NCBI GenBank assembly: GCA_036278835.1
Contig: DASUKH010000190.1
Location: forward strand, 1 to 12,767
DNA: 12,767 bases
Source of the DNA: DATARH01 sp036278835
GTDB taxonomy: Bacteria; Pseudomonadota; Alphaproteobacteria; ATCC43930; CGMCC-115725
Direction: 5' to 3'
The notes under the pieces were generated by a model that did not search any database, was not told where the DNA came from, and was given only the letters and a program-made list of their open reading frames with translations. Below, one piece after another: positions 1 through 6,017 of the stretch. The position numbers and the translations under genes are program-made. The first letter of the stretch is position 1. Every line of letters starts with the position of its first letter.

Positions 1-516
1 CATGAGTTGGACTTCGTCGAAGACCCAGAGGGCGTCAGCGTGGAGGAGTCCAAAATCGATCGGCCAGCCAAAGCGGCTCATGCCATACCCTCGCATCAGC
101 GCCCGCGACAAAAGCATGTCCTGGGTGCCCACCACGACTGCCGCCTGCTCCGGATGCAGCCGCCAGTCCTCCGAAGTCGCTCCGCCCATCAGAATGTGGA
201 CCGTTGGGAGCGGCTGGCCGACCTGGACAAAAATCCCCTGCAGGCGGCTGATCCACCCCGCCACTTCGCCGGCGATTTGCTCGACCAGCGTGCGCATCGG
301 TAGGCACCAAACGAGCTTGTGCGGCGTCTGTTGCGGCGTATTTACCAGACGGTAAACCCAGCCCAGAGTCACACCGGCAGTCTTGCCGAGCCCAGTGGGC
401 GCTATCACAACCTCGATATCCGGCTCGACTGCCAGGGCGCGCTGAAACGGATAGGGCTCGATGGCACGGCCATATGCGCGAGCATAGATGGCCTCGAGAG
501 AAATTTGCGCTTGCAT
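1..516 (-). CDS. cas3: CRISPR-associated helicase Cas3, type I-G (I-U) style, 5' part only
   Basis: The minus-strand frame stays open from the ATG at 516 to the window edge (172 codons), so only the N-terminus is seen. Visible helicase motifs are a Q-like PYPFQ (residues 21-25), Walker A APTGLGKT (39-46), motif Ia CLPMRTLVEQ (71-80), GTQDMLLSRAL (130-140), and motif II as FDEVQLM (166-172, DEVQ instead of DEAH). The protein starts directly with the helicase and has no N-terminal HD nuclease, as known for type I-G Cas3, where HD is C-terminal. Cas3 unwinds and degrades target DNA after Cascade binding. AAGGA lies 11 nt before this ATG, but only 5 nt before an in-frame GTG at 522, so translation may start two codons earlier. 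The HD domain and the other cas genes would lie left of the window. Family assignment is from remembered motif patterns; subtype I-G is likely, not proven. Confidence 0.88.
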   Translation of the reverse strand, partial: MQAQISLEAIYARAYGRAIEPYPFQRALAVEPDIEVVIAPTGLGKTAGVTLGWVYRLVNTPQQTPHKLVWCLPMRTLVEQIAGEVAGWISRLQGIFVQVGQPLPTVHILMGGATSEDWRLHPEQAAVVVGTQDMLLSRALMRGYGMSRFGWPIDFGLLHADALWVFDEVQLM

Positions 517-522
517 CCCCAC

Positions 523-1190
523 TATTATCCTTGGGCTGAGTAGCCCGGAACCTACCACGTTGAGAGAGCAATTGCACGCTTAAGTAGAAAAACTTCTCGA
601 CTCCGGCGATTCGCGGACATAACGTTTTGCCGCCACCGAGGGGATGGCTTGGTCAAGGCCCACACCTGACCGTACTCGTTGTGGGATCCGTCGCGAGATC
701 TCCCCTTCCTTCGGTTGGGAACACGAAACGACAGCCGCCCCTTTGAAGCGAGAGTGTCGCTTAGCGATACGGACCTCCGAGCGCGTTGTTTTCCCCCGTG
801 GAGAACCGGGGCCTCATTGATCAGCTTTCATCGCGATCGGGAAGGGGATTGCACATGGGCGCAGGGCCCGCCGCAACCGTCGCAATCGCAGCCTGAACCT
901 GGTCCTGCGGTTGCAGCGGCACCGGTTCATCGACCCTAGGGTCCAGGCGCGCCGGGGCGTGCCCAACGCGTCGATCGGTTCGAGCAAAGCGGATGACCCT
1001 GATAGCTGGCTCATCCTTCTGTACTGAATTCGGGCCGGACATAGAGAAAAAAACTCCCAGCATGGTCGAAAAGCGCACTGACGGGCGTTTCCGGCGCATT
1101 GTGGCGCCAAACCGGGGGTACCCCCCTCACGATGGAGGCAGCCGGCCGCTATGCACGCACGACTTCCGTCGCCGGGCCCTGCGGCAGTCC
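523..1190. other. Stretch without a recognisable gene
   Basis: I find no open frame with a recognisable product on either strand. Short frames exist on both strands, for example minus 821-1099 and plus 679-939, but they have arginine/proline-rich composition typical of non-coding frames in GC-rich DNA and no family motif. The part at 541-620 is richer in A and T and would hold the cas3 promoter; I see no convincing -35/-10 pair. Small perfect palindromes occur at 932-943 (GACCCTAGGGTC) and 1114-1125 (GGGGGTACCCCC). No spaced direct repeats of CRISPR type are visible. Because the adjoining toxin-antitoxin pair is degraded, this may be decayed coding DNA. Confidence 0.55.
754..770. promoter_or_regulatory. 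Operator-like dyad
   Basis: GTGTCGC-TTA-GCGATAC forms a dyad of 7 pairs (one G-T) around a 3-base centre, the size of a site for a dimeric helix-turn-helix repressor. It lies inside the gene-poor stretch about 240 bases upstream of cas3. No regulator gene is adjacent. It may be a leftover operator of a lost gene, or chance. Confidence 0.3.
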
Positions 1191-1194
1191 CGCG

Positions 1195-1405
1195 GCCGAT
1201 CGATGACCGCCGGCGACACGACCAGCCGTGCGTCGGCAGAAATGACGATCCAGCCGCCCTCGGCGGTGAGCGCCTCGATCCAAGCGCGATCCTCCGTTAT
1301 TGGGTGAGGAACGATCGGTCACGCCTGATCGCCCTCGGGTTCAAGCAGCGTGTTGAGCGCGTGGGCCAGATAGGGCGAGAGGTTGTTGTCGATAAAGACC
1401 TTCAA
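1195..1405 (-). pseudogene. Broken PIN-like (DUF5615-type) toxin remnant
   Basis: The minus strand begins with TTG at 1405, which overlaps the TGA stop (1404-1402) of the upstream antitoxin remnant. The first residues read LKVFIDNNLSPYLAHAL, the typical start of the PIN-like toxins that accompany DUF433 antitoxins, followed by LLEPEG and then a TGA at 1321-1319. Beyond it, RDRSF appears one frame over, and WIEALTAEGGWIVISADARL returns in the first frame, which matches the next block of the family. Adding one C to the CCC run near 1306 joins the last two blocks. Similarity stops near position 1200, so the C-terminal part is missing. An intact protein of this group is about 110-140 residues and acts as an RNase-like toxin; this copy cannot be functional as written. 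Confidence 0.65.
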
Positions 1406-2101
1406 GCGGCAAGCCGGCGGGCGTGCCGCTGCTCGAACCGCAGCGCCGCCTCGACCGAGCGCAGGGCAATCGGAACAGCCGCGCCACGTTCGCCACCGAA
1501 TCCCGGCCGCGACCGCATTGGCGAGAACGACCGTCGGGATGCCTCCCTCGCTGACGATCGGCTGCTCGAAGCTGCGGGCCGGGTCGATCACGACCGGAGT
1601 TTGCCGGCCGAGCGGCCACCGGCGGACCGGCGATCGGAGAACTCGATCCCGGCATAAAGGCTCGGGCGGGTGCCGCGAGCGAAGGCGAACCGGCTTTTCA
1701 CAAGGTCGAGAAGCTGCAGTTCGCCGGCCCCGTTGATGATTTCGGCGAGGATCGTTCGACCATCGGCGTGGAACCGCTGCGAAGAGAAGGGATGGTCGGC
1801 GGCACAAATCTCGCGGGCGCGCTCGGGGCCCCGCCGGATCACGCGCCACGGCAGACCCGCCTTCGGACGGCGTCAATGAACCGCGCCTCCATCAGATCAA
1901 GGAAGCTGAGACCGAGCGTGCCGTCGATGTCGGAAGCCTGGCGCGGCCAAACCGGCGGCGATGTCACCCGCTCCTCGCCAGCGCCGTGCGTATAGCCCCG
2001 CAGCCAGCGGCGCAGGCCGCCTTGCGTGATCCCGTGAGCCGCGCTGCCTCAGGCACGGTGTAGAGGCCGATGCCGAGCAGCCTGCTGTCAGCAACCTCCG
2101 A
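1402..2101 (-). pseudogene. DUF433-family antitoxin with five frameshifts
   Basis: Six consecutive minus-strand pieces in rotating frames give the full order of a DUF433 antitoxin. They are: GLYTVPEAARLTG (about 2062-2030); LRRWLRGY and SFLDLMEARFIDAVRR (to about 1862); WRVIRRGPERAREI, DHPFSSQRF, DGRTILAE and SLYAGIEF (to about 1622); RWPLGRQTPVVIDPARSF (to about 1505); SVANVARLF (to about 1470); and VEAALRFEQRHARRLAA followed by TGA at 1404. The N-terminal part resembles a MerR-like helix-turn-helix, the middle and C-terminal parts the DUF433 domain. Each break is repaired by adding one G or C to a short G/C run. Repaired, the product would be about 230 residues, normal for the family. No good start codon lies just before the first block; an in-frame ATG is at 2176. 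In intact modules it neutralises and autoregulates the PIN-like toxin that follows. Confidence 0.72.
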
Positions 2102-2333
2102 TCCGTCCACAGTAGTGGTCTGCCCTTGATTGCGCGCCTCATCAGAGAATGGCGCAAAAGCCGGCACGATTGCCATCGCGCGCCGCGGCGTGACCTAGTA
2201 CCGCGGACGGCGACAGCACTGGCAGACGGCACCCGGACGCCGGCGCCGGCCAAGGAAAATCGCGCGTTCTCAACCGCTTCGGGCATGCGGACGGCGCGGA
2301 CGCTATGCGGCACTGAACGGGCGGCAGGGCCGG

Positions 2334-2534
2334 TCATTCCACGACCTCGAACTCGATCCGGCGCGTGTCCCCGACCCACTTGGAAGCATCGAGGATTTCC
2401 AGACAGACCAAGTTGCCGACCGCGTCGTAGTCGAGGATCGCGCCCGGCTTGTCCTCGTCGCTTTCTGCGACCGCGGCATCCGGCTTGAGAATGATGCTGA
2501 GCGTGTCGGTCCTCGCGTCGTAGGCGGCCTTCAT
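2334..2534 (-). CDS. DUF2283 family protein
   Basis: A 66-residue protein starting MKAAYDARTDTLSI, with the DUF2283 pattern: alternating strands, then AESDEDKPGAILDYD (residues 23-37), GNLVCLEILDAS and IEFEV near the end. An in-frame ATG exists 8 codons upstream (2558), but GGAGGG sits 7 bases before the ATG at 2534, which decides the start. It follows the integrase stop by 37 bases on the same strand and may be co-transcribed. DUF2283 proteins are often found beside DUF4258 proteins in toxin-antitoxin-like pairs; I see no DUF4258 partner here, only the DUF433/PIN remnant downstream. The biochemical role of the family is not known to me. The gene is intact. Confidence 0.8.
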   Translation of the reverse strand: MKAAYDARTDTLSIILKPDAAVAESDEDKPGAILDYDAVGNLVCLEILDASKWVGDTRRIEFEVVE

Positions 2535-2571
2535 GGTGCCGCCCTCCGGCTCCGCCATACTCGAACGCAGC

Positions 2572-3858
2572 TCACGCCGTCCCGCTGCGGATCGGCACCA
2601 CGTTCGCCGGGTCGCGCTCGCCGGCGGACGCCATCGCCGCGGCGATCCGGGCCGCGGTGCGGTCGGCGACGGCCCGAACCGGATCGTCGGCTAGGTGCGC
2701 GTAAATCTCGGTGGTGCGGGCCTGCTTGTGGCCCAGCACCTTGCCGATCAGGAACAGGCTGTTGCCGTCGGCGACGGCGAACGACGCGAAGCTGTGCCGC
2801 AGATCGTGGATGCGCACCCCGCCGATACCGGCGCGCGCCCGCACCCGCTCCCAATCCTTCTGCAACCCGGTGTAGTGGCCGGCGCCTTTGGCGGCCGGCA
2901 GCACAAAGGCGCCGCCGCGCGGCAATTCGGCGAGCAGTTTCACGGCCGCCGCAGCGAGCGGCACGACCTTGGCGCCGGTCTTGCTGTCGGGCAGGCGCAG
3001 CACGCCGCGCTCCACATCGACCCACTCCCAGCGCAGCGTCAGGATTTCCGCCTTGCGGCAGCCGCTCAGCAGCAGGAGCCGGATCGCCGCCGTCGCCGTC
3101 GGACTCAGCCGATGCTCGGCTTCCATCGCCGCCAGCGCATCCGCGAGCTTTGCCAATTCAGCTTCCGACAGGAACCGCTCGCGTTTGCCGCCCTTGAGCA
3201 GCTTGACGCCCTTGGCCGGGTTCGCCGGGATCAGCTTGCGGTCGGGATGGGCGGCCCATTCCAACATCGCCCCCAGCACCGCCAGCGAGCGCGCCGCGGT
3301 GCCGGGGCCGCCATCGACGATCGCCCGGCCGCGCTTCCCGGTCCTAATGTCGGCCTTGCTCTTGCCGGCGGCAACGTCGCGCTGGAATTTTACCACGTCG
3401 TCATGGGTCAATCCCGCGGCGAGTTTGCGGCCCAGCAGCGGCTTCACGTGACGCTCGATATTCGAGCGGTCGGTTCCCCAGCTCGACGCCTTCTTGTTCG
3501 GCTTCGAGGCCGGGCCTTCGGCGAGATACAGATCAGCTAATTCCGCGATGGTCAGCGCCTCGCGCCGCACCCGATGGCGTTCGGCCGAGGGATCGCCGCC
3601 CTTCGTGGCTTCCTTCAGCTTCTCGCCAGCAATCACCCGCGCCTCGTCCGGCGTCAAGACGCCCACCCTGCCGATCGCGAGCCGGCGGGTGCGGCCTTCC
3701 TTGGTGCGGTACTGGACCAGGTAGGCGGCGGCGCCGCTCGGCTTCATGCGCACCCCGAATCCCTTCAACGCGCCATCGCCGCTGTCCCACGCGAACACGT
3801 CGCGACCGGCCGGATCGCGGCGGATCGCATCGACCGTGCGCTTGCTGAGCTTGGGCAT
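2572..3858 (-). CDS. Tyrosine recombinase / phage-type integrase with DUF4102-like arm domain
   Basis: A 428-residue integrase. The N-terminus (about 1-95: LKGFGVRMKPSG, AYLVQYRT, LAIGRVGVLTPDEAR) is the DUF4102-like arm-binding domain. The core-binding SAM-like domain spans about 100-205 and the catalytic domain about 225-400. The catalytic set is complete: R268 in SGCRKAEIL, K293 in DSKTG, H351 and R354 in HDLRHSFAS, H377 in LGHKQ, and nucleophile Y386 in TTEIYAH. The frame extends 47 codons further upstream, but ATG 3858 begins MPKLSKRTVDAIR, the family's usual start, and has GGAGA 9 bases before it. It would integrate and, with an excisionase, excise the element at tRNA-Ala(GGC), whose 3' half lies 172 bases away. 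Its own promoter and three short direct repeats lie in between. The frame has no lesion, so it may be active. Confidence 0.96.
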   Translation of the reverse strand: MPKLSKRTVDAIRRDPAGRDVFAWDSGDGALKGFGVRMKPSGAAAYLVQYRTKEGRTRRLAIGRVGVLTPDEARVIAGEKLKEATKGGDPSAERHRVRREALTIAELADLYLAEGPASKPNKKASSWGTDRSNIERHVKPLLGRKLAAGLTHDDVVKFQRDVAAGKSKADIRTGKRGRAIVDGGPGTAARSLAVLGAMLEWAAHPDRKLIPANPAKGVKLLKGGKRERFLSEAELAKLADALAAMEAEHRLSPTATAAIRLLLLSGCRKAEILTLRWEWVDVERGVLRLPDSKTGAKVVPLAAAAVKLLAELPRGGAFVLPAAKGAGHYTGLQKDWERVRARAGIGGVRIHDLRHSFASFAVADGNSLFLIGKVLGHKQARTTEIYAHLADDPVRAVADRTAARIAAAMASAGERDPANVVPIRSGTA

Positions 3859-3871
3859 TGTAGCGGTCTCC

Positions 3872-3904
3872 GGGGAAGCAGTGGGGAAGCACGAGGGAAG
3901 CAAA
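3872..3904. repeat. Three tandem 11-nt direct repeats upstream of integrase
   Basis: Three units of exactly 11 bases follow each other: GGGGAAGCAGT (3872-3882), GGGGAAGCACG (3883-3893) and AGGGAAGCAAA (3894-3904). The shared core is GGGAAGC. They lie between the integrase start codon and its likely -10 box, about 130 bases from the tRNA-derived core site. This is a position where arm-type sites bound by the integrase N-terminal domain are expected. Binding there could also repress the integrase transcript. The repeats are directly visible; the arm-site role is inference. Confidence 0.75.
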
Positions 3905-3913
3905 CCGGCGCGA

Positions 3914-3941
3914 ATTGTAGCGCAAAGCAACCTACGCGCAA
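3914..3941 (-). promoter_or_regulatory. Likely sigma-70-type promoter of the integrase
   Basis: On the minus strand TTGCGC (3941-3936) is followed after 16 bases by TACAAT (3919-3914), a 5-of-6 match to the -10 consensus. Transcription would begin near 3907, placing the three 11-nt repeats at the very start of the leader before the start codon at 3858. Confidence 0.55.
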
Positions 3942-4030
3942 GCCCTTTGCAGCACAGAAAAGACAGCCAGATCAATGGTCGTAGGGCGCTCTGGCGCAAT
4001 CCAGCGAAACGCCGCGTAGCACTATCCGTA

Positions 4031-4078
4031 ACAATGGCATTGTAGAGGTCACCGGTTCGATCCCGGTTGGCTCCACCA
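4031..4078 (+). tRNA. 3' fragment of tRNA-Ala(GGC), attachment site; not a complete tRNA
   Basis: The segment holds the anticodon loop ATGGCAT (4034-4040, anticodon GGC at 4036-4038 with the A32/U38 pair typical of this tRNA), anticodon 3' stem TGTAG, and variable loop AGGTC. A perfect T-arm (stem ACCGG 4051-4055 / CCGGT 4063-4067, loop TTCGATC) follows, then acceptor 3' strand TGGCTCC, discriminator A and encoded CCA (4076-4078). The 5' half is absent: no GGAGCC-type acceptor strand or AGCTCAG D-arm lies upstream, and the anticodon 5' stem pairs only at 4031-4033 before breaking. The identity block with the intact gene should therefore begin near 4031, inside the anticodon stem, a common crossover point for tyrosine recombinases. 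It is the displaced copy left at the distal end of the integrated element. Confidence 0.88.
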
Positions 4079-4086
4079 AGTTTCGC

Positions 4087-4123
4087 AAGGGCTTAGCCGG
4101 AGACGGCTGGGCCCTTCGATTTT
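4087..4123 (+). terminator. Intrinsic terminator of the former tRNA-Ala gene
   Basis: A 13-pair stem (4087-4099 with 4104-4116, two T-G wobbles) closes on a GAGA tetraloop and is followed by CGATTTT. It begins 9 bases after the CCA end. It is the natural 3' end of the tRNA transcription unit, now separated from the tRNA promoter by the insertion. Confidence 0.75.
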
Positions 4124-4317
4124 GAGGATGCAGCTGGAAGCTCGATGCGACCTCGTGCGCGATCGCAATCGGCCTCGCCCGCCGCGTCGGCCGGGCGACA
4201 GCGAGGATGCATCTCCAGATCTGTCTTCCCGGGAGGGGCGCGGCGACGGGCCGCCGCGATTGCCGGGTGCCCACCGGCAGTGATAGACGGGAATGCGGCG
4301 TGCAGGAGGGGGAGGAT

Positions 4318-4932
4318 ATGAAGCTGCTTTATGCCGCCGGTTCGCCCTACGCCCGGATTATCCGGGTGGTGTTGCGCGAGACCGGCCTGATCGACCGGGT
4401 GCCGGAGGAGGAGGTCGTGTTGCGCGACCCGAACTCGTCGCTGCTTGCCTACAACCCCGGCGGCAAGGTGCCGACACTGCAACTCGACGACGGCACGGTC
4501 CTTAACGAGACGCTGCTGGTGCTCGGTTTCCTCGATACCCGGCACGGCGGCCGCAAGTTGCTGCCAATGGACGGCTCCGATAACTGGCGCGGGCTGGCCG
4601 ATACCGGGCGGGCAATCGCCTTTCTTGATGGGATCAGCGTCTGGAACCGCGAATTGCGCTTCGGGCTGAAGGCGCCGGGGGTTATCGCGCTGGAGAGCGC
4701 GCGGGCCGGGCGCGCCGCCGACGCCTTCGAAGCGGCGCTCGGCGACGGCCACCACTATCGCGGGCCGCTCGACGCCGCGCAGATTGTCCTCGGCGCGGCG
4801 CTCGAAAACACCGCCCGCCGGCACAAAGTATGGGACTGGCGCGCCGGCCGTCCGCGCCTTTCGGCCTTTCTCGACGAGATCGCCTGCCGCCCGTCCTTCA
4901 CCGCGACGATACAGCCCGAACTGGAGGTGTGA
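4318..4932 (+). CDS. Glutathione S-transferase family protein
   Basis: A 204-residue protein of normal GST length. The N-terminal thioredoxin-like domain (about 1-78) shows SPYARIIRVVLRE (residues 9-21), where the first serine takes the usual catalytic position, then NPGGKVPTL with the cis-proline P52. The glutathione gamma-glutamyl site is NET (63-65), a slight departure from the common ES/DS pair. The helical C-terminal domain contains LDAAQIVLGAAL (151-162) and ends with the RPSF box. Start ATG 4318 is chosen because GGAGG ends 2 bases before the codon AT step in GGGGGAGGATATG; an upstream frame extension to 4207 has no family similarity. The stop is 24 bases before the KamA-like gene, so both are probably one transcript. 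Likely a soluble cytoplasmic enzyme conjugating or reducing an unknown electrophile. Substrate cannot be inferred. Confidence 0.9.
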   Translation: MKLLYAAGSPYARIIRVVLRETGLIDRVPEEEVVLRDPNSSLLAYNPGGKVPTLQLDDGTVLNETLLVLGFLDTRHGGRKLLPMDGSDNWRGLADTGRAIAFLDGISVWNRELRFGLKAPGVIALESARAGRAADAFEAALGDGHHYRGPLDAAQIVLGAALENTARRHKVWDWRAGRPRLSAFLDEIACRPSFTATIQPELEV

Positions 4933-4956
4933 CGTCCGACAGACCAGATCAACGTC

Positions 4957-5988
4957 ATGGGTATTGACGATTTGATCTTGCGCCGCCTCGTTGCCCCGGA
5001 GCGGCGGGAGGGATTGCGGCGGGTGGCCGAGCAGTTCGCGGTGGCGATCACCGAGGATATGGCGGGGCTGATCGACCCCGCAGACCCGGCCGACCCGATC
5101 GCCGCGCAATTCATGCCGAGTGAGGCGGAGCTGGAGAGCGCGCCGGAGGACCAGGCCGACCCGATCGGGGATCATCGCTGGGCGCCGCTGCCCGGCATCG
5201 TCCACCGCTATCCCGACCGGGTGCTGTTGAAGCCGATCCTCACCTGCCCGGTTTATTGCCGCTTCTGTTTTCGCCGCGAGCAGGTCGGTGGCGGGGACGG
5301 GGTGCTCGCGCCGGCGAATCTCGCCGCCGCGCTCGATTACATCCGTGCCCGACCGGAAATTTGGGAGGTCATCGTCACCGGCGGCGATCCGTTTCTGCTT
5401 TCGCCGCGCCGCCTGCGGGCGCTCGTGCAAGAATTGCAGCGGATCGAGCATGTCGCGGTGGTCCGCTTTCACACCCGCGTGCCGGTCGCCGATCCGGGCC
5501 GCGTGACCCCCGAGTTATGCACCGCACTCGATTGCGACAAGGCGGTGTGGGTCGTCATCCACGCCAATCATCCGCGCGAACTGACCGAGCCGATGCGCGA
5601 CGCGGTTGGGCGGCTCGTCCGCGCCGGCATCCCGGTATTGTCGCAGAGCGTGCTGCTGCACGGCGTCAACGACGACCCGGCGGTTCTGGAGGCGCTGTTC
5701 CGCGGCCTCGTCGCGATGCGGGTCAAACCCTATTACCTGCACCATCCCGACCTCGCCCGCGGCACCGCGCATTTCCGTGTCGGCCTCGGCGAGGGGCGGC
5801 GGCTCGCCGGCGGGCTGCGCGGGCGGGTATCCGGCCTGTGCCAGCCGACCTATGTGCTCGACATCCCCGGCGGCTATGGCAAGGCGCCGGTGGCGGCGAG
5901 CGCCGCCGCGCCGGGCGGGGAGGGGGCGGAGTGGCTCGTCGAGGATTTTGCCGGCCGCCGCCATCGCTACCCGCCGCGCGGCGGGTAG
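4957..5988 (+). CDS. KamA/EpmB-like radical SAM protein (lysine 2,3-aminomutase related)
   Basis: A 343-residue protein. The radical SAM cluster motif is CPVYCRFC (C97, C101, C104), followed by R106, equivalent to the carboxylate-binding arginine of lysine 2,3-aminomutase. VTGGDPF (140-146) is the SAM-binding GGE-like motif. The PLP lysine is K309 in PGGYGK, preceded by D302 in VLDIPGG; D265 in the HHPDL block replaces the other substrate aspartate region. The length matches EpmB (about 340), not full KamA (about 416, with a C-terminal zinc-binding extension). It probably moves an amino group on lysine or a lysyl residue of elongation factor P; no EpmA or efp gene is in the window to confirm this. 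ATG 4957 is the first possible start, since the same frame is closed by the GST stop 24 bases before. No clear ribosome-binding site precedes it; GGAGGTG overlaps the end of the GST gene, suggesting coupled translation. Confidence 0.9.
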   Translation: MGIDDLILRRLVAPERREGLRRVAEQFAVAITEDMAGLIDPADPADPIAAQFMPSEAELESAPEDQADPIGDHRWAPLPGIVHRYPDRVLLKPILTCPVYCRFCFRREQVGGGDGVLAPANLAAALDYIRARPEIWEVIVTGGDPFLLSPRRLRALVQELQRIEHVAVVRFHTRVPVADPGRVTPELCTALDCDKAVWVVIHANHPRELTEPMRDAVGRLVRAGIPVLSQSVLLHGVNDDPAVLEALFRGLVAMRVKPYYLHHPDLARGTAHFRVGLGEGRRLAGGLRGRVSGLCQPTYVLDIPGGYGKAPVAASAAAPGGEGAEWLVEDFAGRRHRYPPRGG

Positions 5989-5991
5989 CGA
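5964..5991. terminator. 28-nt perfect palindrome across the stop codon of the KamA-like gene
   Basis: The 28 bases equal their own reverse complement exactly, centred on CG|CG at 5977/5978, and include the TAG stop (5986-5988). As RNA this gives a 12-pair, very GC-rich hairpin with a CGCG loop. It sits between two convergent genes whose stops are 29 bases apart, so it could end transcription from both sides. There is no T-run on the plus strand. Confidence 0.6.
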
Positions 5992-6017
5992 GAGCTGAGC
6001 GTGGGACTGGCGCGCTT

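Larger units (their letters stand above)
1..4078. mobile_element. Right end of an island integrated at tRNA-Ala(GGC); left end outside window
   Basis: A tyrosine recombinase gene (2572-3858) lies 172 bases from an isolated 3' half of tRNA-Ala(GGC) (4031-4078), the usual layout of an element integrated into a tRNA gene. The copy here is the displaced 3' fragment, so the reconstituted complete tRNA and the other end should lie left of base 1. All genes between the left edge and the fragment run leftward and are accessory types: integrase, DUF2283, toxin-antitoxin remnant and Cas3. To the right, metabolic and regulatory chromosomal genes begin. Whether cas3 belongs to the same element or to an older neighbouring island cannot be decided from this window. 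The right boundary is well supported; the left extent is inference. Confidence 0.6.

Noticed and set aside
35..577. 180-residue minus-strand open frame over the cas3 start
   Set aside because: It is out of frame with the frame that carries all Cas3 helicase motifs and has arginine/alanine-rich composition with no family pattern.
600..640. TTCGCGGACATAACG, reminiscent of ends of recombinase-trio elements
   Set aside because: There is no second or inverted copy in the window and the resemblance is from memory only.
821..1099. 92-residue minus-strand open frame in the gene-poor stretch
   Set aside because: No recognisable motif, no ribosome-binding site and composition typical of chance frames.
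523..2333. Possible CRISPR array near cas3
   Set aside because: No regularly spaced direct repeats of about 28-37 bases are visible; any array must lie outside the window.
2695..3540. 281-residue plus-strand open frame
   Set aside because: It is antisense to the integrase gene, whose catalytic residues are complete.
3990..4078. Complete tRNA
   Set aside because: The acceptor 5' strand and D-arm are missing and the anticodon stem breaks after three pairs.
3972..4274. 100-residue minus-strand frame containing LVEPTGIEPVTS
   Set aside because: This phrase is the well-known false product of reading antisense through a tRNA 3' end; it only confirms the tRNA fragment.
4093..5472. 459-residue minus-strand open frame
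   Set aside because: It lies antisense to the GST and KamA-like genes, which have full family motifs and ordered codon use.
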